From Hansfordia pulvinata (Eukaryota; Ascomycota; Sordariomycetes; Xylariales), in assembly GCA_006538405.1 (NCBI GenBank), contig BJKQ01000010.1, positions 1,054,001 to 1,118,000 of the forward strand: DNA of 64,000 nt. Direction: 5' to 3'. The notes under the pieces were generated by a model that made no database searches, was not told the DNA's origin, and saw only the letters and a list, made by a program, of their open reading frames with translations. The translations under genes were made by a program, and so were the position numbers. Shown piece after piece: positions 55,142 through 64,000 of this stretch. The first letter of the stretch is position 1. Each line of letters begins with the position of its first letter.

Positions 55142-58100
55142 CGGGGCCGCTACGGAGGTCCAATGGAGTTCCGACCAAGCGGGCAATCAGCGTCATGAAC
55201 CGTGGTTGTCTAATGTCCGAAGGCTGCAATCTACTGTACTAGACGGAATGTGCACTTGAATGACAGAAGTCGAGCGTTCGTACAACACGAGCTGGTCGTG
55301 AACAACGAGCGCAGCAGGCAGCAAGAGACTGCTCTGCGCCAGAATTAAAAAGTCTACACGATATGCAGGGACCCCAAGCACAAGCTGCTACCTGCCAGGG
55401 GTCCCATATGAGAAAAGATAACGAGTGATGAACCCAGCATCTAAATGTAAGCAGAACTTGGACTTTTCGGTGACTGAGGCCATCGTAGCCACCTTGACGC
55501 GGCATTGGTTGAGCACGAGCAAGGGCGATGAATCGATATGATCCGCCATACGAACCCCGGTACAATAGTGACGAGTTATCTGAGCCCGATGCTGTGGCCG
55601 GTTTGTGTGAGACAGATGCGAAACGGTGAGAACGGGCCATGCGATCCTACGTTGCAGAGCGATACTTTATTCAAGACTGGGCTTGGCTGGGCTTGACAAT
55701 ACCGTATCGAGAAGACCCCTTCGTGCAGTGCAATTAGTGCCCCAGTCGTTCTATTCCATTCGCGGTATTCATGTAGGAGCAGTAGGTACGGAAAGGTACT
55801 CGCACAAGAAATGACGTTCTGTGGGGCCGCGGGGAGGCAGCCGGCCCGCTGTCCAACATTCCCCTCCAAAGATCAGCAGTCAAATCCTCGAAAAGGGAGG
55901 GTGAGGCTGCCACGCAGTAATCGTCTCGTACATACCAAGGTGCCAAGGTACTCGTACCAGACCAGGGGGCAGACACCAGCATTCTGGACCTGGCCAGACC
56001 CCGCCACGCGCGGACGAGGCGGGCAACCCGCGACGACTGACGGCCCGTCCAATTATAAGCGGCTTCTGCCCCCTGGTGGCCCTGGCTCGCGTGCTTTTCC
56101 ACGCCTGGCCCGTGGGGGTCTGCTTGCTCGTGAGCGACTCGGGAGACGTCCAGTCCGTTGTGTCCGCGACCGGAGGAGCGCGGGTTTGAAACATGAGTGG
56201 GCAGGCTGGTCCAGGTTGAGTGCCAGACCGCCTCACGCCTGACGTTCAAACGACCTGCCCGCTCGCTCGTGTCCTTTCCCGTACTACGAGCATGCTAAGG
56301 GAGGGACACGGGGTCTCAAAGCCGAAGGTGTTTGCTGTTCACATATCGGATGGATAGGAGAAGCCTGAGGGAGCATGCCTTTCCATCTGTTAGAGGTGCT
56401 GGAGGTCAGGCAAGAGCTCTTGAACAAGTACTGGGTCAGGTCCCATTCTGTACGTGCACGGCGTCGCTAGCGTAACTTGTGAACGATCCCAACAACCGCA
56501 GTACACTCGGAGTACCTAGCGTGGCCCACGCTCGTCCATCGGGGCCGTTGATGGTCCAGGTGGTGACCTGGGAATGGAAGTGGTAGTCAGGCACGAGTAC
56601 CTCCGGGCTACCCCAGCGCGTCTTCCCCTCGTCGTCCCGCCCTTGGGGTCCCCGGGCATGGATGGGAGTGATGGGCCCCTCCAACAAAATAGGTACTTCA
56701 AGTATCTAGCTGCCGGGCAGGCACCGGTACCGAGTAGTGGCTGGTCTAGACGGGTCAGTGGCAGCGTTCGGCCAGGTCCTGTGATAAATCCCATTGTTCC
56801 CATCCCGTCATCAGCAGAATCCCACACCCGACACCCACGATCATCCCGACCAGCCCTGCCTGCCTGTCCTGCTGCTCTGCGGCTCCGTCACCTGACCCGT
56901 CAGCCCCGTCTTCAGCGCCAACACCCAGCTATTCACCAGCCTGCCTCTCTCGCACTCGCTCCGTCGCATCGCCAGCCTCCCTCCGGAAGACCTGGCAAAC
57001 CGCCGCCCCTGAAACCACCACCACCCTCCCTCTGTTTGCTCCGTGGCTACGGTACCTTGCATCGATCAGACCTCATCAGCCTCCCCAGTCTGACCAGTTC
57101 TTCCCTCGGCTGCGAACCTGCCATCCAGCGGATCTACATCCCACGACCACACCCTTCTGTACGTGATCGCTTTGATTACGTCATTTCGCACAAGGTACGC
57201 CCAGAGATTGTACGCTTCTTGCCGCCATTCGCGCCGCCCCAGCTTTGTTATCAGCATGCGCTGCGATGCTCTGCTTGTTCTGCTTCCCCTGCCACGCACC
57301 GCGTGTAACCCAGATTCTCCTGCCTGCCCACGCTGCCCCTCACGCCCCTCTCCCCCTCCGTCGCCGCTTCTGGCTTCTGGCTTCTGGCTTGAACCTGGCA
57401 CCATCCCGCGCTCCTGGTCGTCCCAGCGGGCACAAGGAGGCGCCATTCGTCTGCATCCCTCTCTGCCCGTGACTGTCGAGGAGCCCCTCCCGTCTCCGGC
57501 GGTGGCATTCGACTGCAGTGCAACCCGTCAAGGGCTGCATGTGGACTTGGCGGAGCACACCGCCCGCGGCCAATCTTGATCCAGTACCACCCCGCGAACC
57601 ACTCCCTCCCTGCTTGCCCTGCACAGCTGAGCCTCTGGCCTCATTTGCTTGCATGTAGCATGTGAAGCCAGTTGGAGGAGGCGCGCGCCAATCTCATCTT
57701 GCCTACCTCATCCTTCTCCCGTTTCGCCCGATCCCTCACACAGACCCAGCTCCCCGGAGCTCTAGATCCTCCACACCCCAGCTGAGGCACTCCTTCATCA
57801 TCATCATCATCGGGACCCCCCCTGTCTGATTGCTGGCCGGGAGCTCCCAGAGCTGTCCCGGACATGGCTCCTGCCAGGGTCCCTCACCCGTGTCTGAGTG
57901 TACGCACGCATTTGACATGGTCTGCGGGCTCATCTTACGGTGAGTGATTGCCTCGTCGCTGGGATTCATGACACACATGCCCAGCCCAAGACGATGGATC
58001 CGTCACAGATCACAGACTCCCTTGACGGGTGTAAATGGCTACCCCTGCCAAATCGCAATGGGCTTCACCTAATTACGGGCAGCGGAAGGCACAAGTTTCG

Positions 58101-58978
58101 CGGCGAGCGTGGTGAAGAGAGAGGAGTGCTCTGGCAAGTGCCCAGCATGAATCAGCGCGGGCCCGCCTAGGTTGTTATAACGGCGGGCTGTGGTGTCCAC
58201 GAGCGGTGACAGCTCTGCTGTGAGCTCTGCTGGGGCGCGGCCCTGCGCGGAAGAGGGGAGTAGATCTCGGGCGCGCGCCAGGGGCAGCAAGCGGAACGGG
58301 GCGACGAGGTGCACGAGCCGCGAGGTCAGGAGCAAAACCTCCAGGCCAGGCCAGAGACCGTCTCCATCATTTCCATCTTTAGCACCATCGCCAATGTGCG
58401 TCACCCAGCCCAGCCCAGTCCGGTTCCGCCCCACGCAGGAGCCACAATTTCCCAACTGAAGCTCCGGCCGCCGCGTGCCCGCGCCGCCCGCGCATACATC
58501 ATCGGGCCCCTCGTGCCTGTCCCTCGTTTCCCTGTCGGGTCGGTGCCGTAAGGCTGGCTTTTGGCTTTGGGTGGTGGGATGAAACCCTGTCAACCGCAGC
58601 CCGCCCGTCAACAACAGGAAACACCTGTTTTGTTTGCGGTCCCCCGTCGCACCGCCTCTTCATTGACAACTCCCCCGCGAACATCCCCCGCGACCTACTC
58701 CTCTCCATTCGCCGGAGCTCTGGTCCTGCTCATGCCGCGCCTCGAGCCTCCTCTCTTGCTCCCCTAGAACCCTGCCCGAGCCTTTGATCTGCATCACGGC
58801 GCTGCCTTCACTTCTTCCTTAACTCGCACGCCCATTATCCTCTTCCACTCATTCTTTTCCTCGGAGCCTGCGCAGCCTCGCGCGCACTGCTTTCTATGCG
58901 CATTGCTGCTCTGCCCACCTGTCGCCCTTCCTCCTGCATTTTCGGCTGGCTCCGGGAAGCATACCCAGAATCATCACC
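55142..58978. other. Long intergenic region upstream of the trehalose gene, 3.8 kb
   Basis: No convincing gene; open frames lack motifs and splice support. The second half is pyrimidine-rich with several CCCCT pentamers (57336, 57345, 57353), which match the stress-response element core but also fit plain C/T-rich leader sequence. GTACCT elements occur near 55790 and 56695. A long 5' leader or an upstream intron is possible. Confidence 0.5.
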
Positions 58979-61900
58979 ATGTCCGCTGACAAGTCAAAAA
59001 AGAAGCTCGTCATCTACGAGCCCCAGGAGACGTCCTTGTCTCCCAGGCAGTCCCCGGGGGCTGACGACTCCGACGAAGCCCCGGCCGAAAGCCTCTCAGG
59101 TTCTCCTGTGCTCGCCCACGAACGCTCCGATAACACGAACGTCCCTGTCACCCCCGGAATTCACCTAGGCGCCTACAGATCTGCCGTGAGCCCTGTGAAC
59201 AAGAAGTCGGAAAAATCCGGATACTTCGTCCCCTTGCCATCCCACAAGAACAACGACCGCCGCTTCTCTGAAGCTGTCCACGTCGACTCTCCTGTCGTCT
59301 TCGCCACCGACGATCGGGCAGGTGCCATTTCGCCCACCGATCTGGTACGGGGAGCCATGTCGGACCATGAAGTTCTCCGGCGCATGAGTCTCTCGTCCAA
59401 AGGCCAGCGCGAGTCCATCACGGATATCCAAGCCGCTGCCCCGGACCTTGGCCTAAGCGGAAGCATCATCTCTGCGACGTTTAGTGCGCCCCATAAAGTC
59501 ACATACCGCAAGGGCGGCGAATGGGTAGGTAAAGCCGGGACGCAACATCGACTCCTCTCAAGCTAATGCTCTCCAGGAACTGCTCGCGCGCCACGGCCAA
59601 TCCGCCTTATTTGACGCCTTTCAGTATCTCTCTTCCGACGATGCGCCTTGGAACCACACGGTTGTGGCGTGGACCGGAGAAATTGATTCGAACAATGACC
59701 CCTTGTCGCCCCCCGACACGCCGCCGGTCACTACCTCGGGGATACACAGCTCGAACCCGCTGTCGGCGCCTGTCCCACTGCCTGGCGCCGCGCCGCCCAC
59801 GCCTCCAGCCTCTGACGGGCTCTGGATCCCCCGGGAGCATCAACTCGATCTTGAATCCAGACTGCTCGGCGACAAACGGATCAAGACCATTCCTGTGTGG
59901 CTGGCTGACGACGATGACCGAAACGACGATGGAATCCACCTCCACGATCAGAACCGGTGGAGGCGCTATGCTGAGCACGAACTCTACACGCTCTTCCATT
60001 ACAAACAACACGAGCCCACTAATGGCACCTCGGAACGGGTCGAGTGGGCGGATTACTACCGTATGAACATGAAGTTCGCCAACCGCATCGTCGAGAATTA
60101 CAAGCCTGGTGACATCGTGGTTGTACACGACTACCAGCTCATGCTCTTGCCCCTCATGCTCCGCCAGAAGATCCCCAACATCTACATTGCCTTCTTTCTG
60201 CACTGTCCATTTCCCAGCAGCGAGTTTCTGCGGTGCCTGCCGCGCAGGAAAGAAGTCCTCGAGGGCGTTCTTGGGTCGAATCTAGTCGGTTTTCAGTCAT
60301 ACAGCTACTCCCGTCACTTTTCGAGTTGCTGCACTCGAATCCTGGATTTCCCTTCAGATACTATCGGCGTCGACGCTTATGGGGCTCGTGTCGAGGTCGG
60401 AGTCTTTCCCATCGGAATCGATGCGAGCAAGGTGGAGAAGAGAGCGTATACAGAGGAGGTCGACAGCAAATACGACGCACTCAAGCAGCTATACGAGGGA
60501 AAGAAGATCATCGTCGGCCGCGATCGACTGGACAGCGTTCGAGGTGTCACGCAAAAACTGATGGCATTTGAGCGCTTTCTCGAACTCTACCCTGAGTGGA
60601 AGGAGGATGTTGTCCTCATCCAGGTCACGTCTCCGACCAGCATCGAGGAGGACCACGACGATACTGAGAATAGGGTCGGAACCAGAGTCAACGAGTTGGT
60701 CATGAAGATCAACGGTATTCATGGAGGTTTGGACTTTACGCCTGTCCAGCACTACCCTCAATATCTCGACCCGGATGAGTACTTTGCACTTCTGCGCGCT
60801 GCTGACATCGGTCTGATCACATCCGTGCGGGACGGGATGAACACGACGAGCTTGGAGTATGTGGTATGCCAGCGCGACACCCACGGGCCGTTGATCCTGT
60901 CAGAGTTTAGCGGCACGGCGGGGAGCCTCCGCGACGCCATCCACATCAACCCGTGGGACTTGACCGATGTTGCCAAGCAAATCCATCACGCCCTGACCAT
61001 GTCCTCCGAGAAGCGCATGATGATGCAGACCAGCCTCCACGAGCACGTCACGAATCACCACGTCCAAAGCTGGATCACCAAGTTCCTTCGCAAGCTGGTC
61101 GGGACACTCGCCACCACCAAGAACAACATTGTCACGCCGCTCCTCGACCGCACTCTCATGCTTGAGAAGTACCGTAACGCCGGGAAACGACTGTTCATGT
61201 TCGACTACGACGGCACGCTCACCCCGATTGTCAGGGAACCCAGCGCCGCGATTCCAACCGAGCGCGTCATTCACACTCTGAGATCCCTAGCCGCAGACCA
61301 CCGCAACGCAGTCTGGATCATATCCGGGAGAGATCAGGAGTTCCTCCAGCAACACTTGGGTCACATCACCGAGATGGGGTTCAGTGCCGAACACGGGAGC
61401 TTTATTCGACACCCGGGCGAGAGCACATGGGAGAACCTGGCTGAAACCTTTGACATGAGCTGGCAGCAGGAAGTGATCGATATCTTCCAGAAATATACCG
61501 ATCGTGCTCCCGGTATGTTTGGCGGCCTTTCTCTTGCTATTTACCGGATCGCTAACCGCCAATTAGGGTCGTTCATCGAACGCAAGCGATGTGCTTTGAC
61601 GTGGCACTACCGCCAAGCCGATGTGGAGCAAGGCGTCCGTGAATCGCTGAGTGCGCACAAGGAACTGGAGGCCACCGTCACCAAGAAATGGGATGTTGAT
61701 GTGATGAAGGGCAAAGCTAACCTCGAGGTCCGCCCAACATTTATCAACAAGGGTGAAATCGCCAAGCGCCTCGTGCACAGTTACGAGACAGGGAAGCCGT
61801 TGGTGGATGCTGTGCCATCGAGTGACGAAACCCCCATTGCCAGTGAGGGCAAACTTGGATTCGTATTGTGTGCGGGCGACGACTTCACTGACGAGGACAT

Positions 61901-62141
61901 GTTCCGAGCGCTGAACGGCATCGACGAGTCGCACTTGGAGCCCAGTCAGATCTTCACCACAACGGTTGGCGCCAGCAACAAGGTTACCCTGGCCAAGTAT
62001 CACCTGTTGGAACCTGAAGACGTGATTGAGAGCGCGGCCCTCCTTGCGGGAGTTGGAAAGAGCGGGGATGCTGGGGAAAAGCTCAGCCAGGTGAACCTGG
62101 CGGCCGTGGCTGGACTCGACGGTCACGTGCCCGACATCTGA
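58979..62141 (+). CDS. TPS2: Trehalose-6-phosphate phosphatase Tps2 (TPS-like + TPP domains)
   Basis: Three exons: 58979-59524, 59577-61512, 61567-62141; 1018 residues. The N-terminal 180 residues are Ser/Pro-rich, with a candidate phosphorylated site at LRRMSLSS. A glycosyltransferase-20 domain follows (HDYQLMLLPLMLRQKIPNI, FLHCPFPSSEFLRCLP, GVFPIGIDASK, RDGMNTTSLEYV). It lacks the standard Tps1 N-terminus, so it is probably structural. The C-terminal phosphatase is complete: FDYDGTLTPIV near residue 724 (catalytic Asp), NKGEIAKRL, and GDDFTDEDMFRAL near residue 931. The intact DxDGT separates it from the regulatory Tsl1/Tps3 subunits. The second intron (61513-61566) is 54 bases and has no stop, so retention would keep the frame. 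Role: last step of trehalose synthesis, for stress tolerance and glucose control. Confidence 0.93.
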
Positions 62142-62857
62142 GCGGGCATTGAGTCCAGCCATGCCGCACGGGAACAAGACTGGTGTCAGGGGTCAAGCGA
62201 TACATACAGGGCGAGCGGGCGATTGCCATTCGACGCACAATAGATGGGTGTAGACTTTTGCAATAATCAATCTGTTGGGTTATCAATCACGGCCACCCAT
62301 CCACTTGGCTCTCCAGCTGTTCGGTCTCCCGACCTGGGGATTCGTGGCCACGGCAATGCTCAGCTCTTGAGCGATATTGGCTTTGCACAACAGCTTCGTT
62401 GTCACCTGTGGTTCCGTGTAAACAGATCCTTGGTGTCGTTTCAGTACCATGCCGAAAGGCATCATTTGCAGTGTGACTGACAAATTCGCAGAGGTGATAA
62501 CGTCTGCGCATACTCGTACGAGTACTAGCTGGCCGAGCGCGCAACGCTAGCTATTTCCATCTTAGGGCAGGATCCCGTGCAAGCCAATGAATGGCACCGT
62601 GCACGATGCATGGCTTGCCCGTTTCTTGCGGCGATGGCAAAGGAAGTCTAGGCCATCCTGGGCCATCTTGCCTTGCTCAGCATGCCATCCAAAGATCGGA
62701 CCAAAGTTTTATCAAGGGACAGCCCGTCGGCTTCTGGTGCTTGAAATCGTCGACGCCGTTTTCGGGCAGCATCCGGACCAGCCGTACTGCTAATGCTAAC
62801 CTCATATCTTTCTTGAAGGTTGTCGAGATCCAGAAGCTGGCAGGCAGCAGACATACT
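62142..62857. other. Intergenic region
   Basis: 716 bases between the Tps2 stop and the Zn2Cys6 regulator start. No gene seen. It should carry the regulator's promoter. Confidence 0.5.
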
Positions 62858-64000
62858 ATGGTTTACTTTGGGCCATCCAAAGCATGCATTACCTGCAAGA
62901 GGCGGAGAAAGAAGGTAGGTACCTATCCGGCAATCCTGTCTTGGTTCGAGACACCTCTCATGCGTCGAGAGCCTTCGCTGACAAACTGGCCCCTCTGGAA
63001 GTGTGACGAGACCCGGCCGGTCAGTCGCGGCCCCCCGTCTATCTTGACAGCGTCGACAGGCCAGCGGGCCAGCGGGCTAATTTGAGCTCTCGACAGACTT
63101 GCAATCGCTGCCACAAAGCGAACCGCCCCTGCGCCGGGTATGACCGGGACGCATCGGACTTGTTCATCAAGCAGATCACGCTGCCGCTGCCAGAGAGGCC
63201 GGAGGTCCGCGGGCAGGCCGCGTCTTCCGCGGCGGCGAGCTCGGCGGCGCCCCTGGCGCGCAAGTGCGCCCTGCCCCGGCACCAGCCCTCTTCTCACCAT
63301 CTTCTACCCTCGCCGGCCGAGCCGCCGCTACCGGCGGAGGTGCCGGCGGCCGAGAGCGAGCAGCTGGTGCTGCGCGCCTTCTTGCATGACTACTGCGTGG
63401 CGCCAGTCAACCCGCACTCATCGCGCGGATTCCTCGCGCGCGTGGAGCCGATGGTGCGCGAGCTGGGCTTCGGTTCGAGCCTGGCCGACGCGTGCAGGGC
63501 GGTCGAGCTGGCCAAGGGGAGCCGGCACCTGGGCCGGCCGTCGATGCTGGCCAGGGGAAAGGCGCTGTACCAGAGCCTGCTGGGCCACACGGCCAGGGCG
63601 CTGGCGGACCCGGCGTGGGCCAAATCGGCCGAGGCTCTCATGCTGGCCATGCTGCTCGGGCTGTTCGAGGTGAGTCCTTGACCCCATGTCGGTTATTGTC
63701 TATTTTGGGCCGTACGTTCAGATGCTGATGTTTTCGTCTCTTCCCGTCGTGATATCGGGCGCAGATGACTGTGGCCAGCCCCGAAGCCGACGGCAATTAC
63801 CTCACGCACGCGCACGGGGTGGCGGCCGTGCTGGAAGCCCGCTCCGAGTGCCCCCTGGCTTTCTTGAAGGAGTTTGAGAAGAGACCTACTTTAGACCTAA
63901 GCGGACGCGCCATGGTATGTTGCCTCTTTCTCTTCATCTTTTCTTCTTCTTGTCCAGCGTTTACTTTTTCTTCGTCATCGGACTGTCAGCTGGCTGTACT
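62858..64000 (+). CDS. Zn2Cys6 transcription factor, truncated by window end
   Basis: Exons seen: 62858-62914, 63002-63019, 63097-63669, 63765-63914, and probably 63990 onward. The zinc cluster is built from three exons: KACITCKRRRKK, then CDETRP from an 18-base micro-exon, then TCNRCHKANRPC. The six Cys have the standard spacing C-x2-C-x6-C-x6-C-x2-C-x6-C only if this micro-exon is included, and its flanks are AG and GT. After the cluster come an Ala/Pro-rich linker and the start of a fungal-specific regulatory region (SEQLVLRAFLHDYCVAPVNP, AMLLGLFEMTVASPEADG, HAHGVAAVLEAR) of the type found in many regulators near metabolic gene clusters. No target can be inferred. The 3' part is outside the window. 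Confidence 0.88.

Overview
This window looks like nuclear DNA of a filamentous ascomycete (Pezizomycotina, probably a Sordariomycete). Genes carry short introns of about 50-165 bases with GT..AG ends, coding DNA is GC-rich, Zn2Cys6 regulators are present, and the proteins are of types shared by such fungi. I place 16 protein-coding genes and one tRNA. Exon boundaries were derived by hand from splice signals, reading-phase continuity and recalled family sequences; no search was run.

Layout. 458-1293: small acidic/basic protein with a TUDOR-type domain. 3294-4777: divergent protein kinase with a mitochondrial-like N-terminus. 5279-7629 (-): MFS transporter of the allantoate/anion:cation symporter type. 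8986-17935: a compact metabolic block of mitochondrial aconitase (-), Zn2Cys6 regulator (-), mitochondrial tricarboxylate-type carrier (-) and, divergently, a PF04909-type amidohydrolase (+). 17936-22378: a gene-poor stretch with GGTACC palindromes. 22379-24492 (-): secreted 5'-nucleotidase. 26734-26807 (-): tRNA-Val(AAC). 27058-28067: EI24/Rrt8-like membrane protein. 29856-36848: a giant (about 2270 residue) repetitive secreted protein. 38225-40030: a second MFS transporter (monocarboxylate type). 40287-41917 (-): LRR/F-box-like protein. 42471-44255 (-): mitochondrial succinyl-CoA:3-ketoacid CoA transferase. 45149-48681: Utp22 of the SSU processome. 49205-52477 (-): COPII coat protein Sec24. 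53750-55141: COG5. 58979-62141: trehalose-6-phosphate phosphatase Tps2. 62858-end: Zn2Cys6 regulator cut by the window edge, with an 18-base micro-exon.

Two things stand out. First, the block at 8986-17935 joins an aconitase, a mitochondrial tricarboxylate carrier, a regulator and a metal-dependent amidohydrolase. It resembles the logic of itaconate clusters (make cis-aconitate, export it, act on it) but has no cis-aconitate decarboxylase of the known families; the amidohydrolase, whose superfamily includes decarboxylases and lactonases, sits in that place. This is the best candidate for an undescribed pathway, and it is inference. Second, seven genes, several of them essential housekeeping genes, need exactly one extra base to keep a conserved protein in frame, mostly inside G or C runs (611, 5783, 16155, 24144, 42825, 48281, 49658). 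An eighth (the kinase) probably does too, and a ninth (the LRR gene) needs two. This points to uncorrected deletion errors in the assembly rather than to pseudogenes, and affects every automated gene call in this contig.
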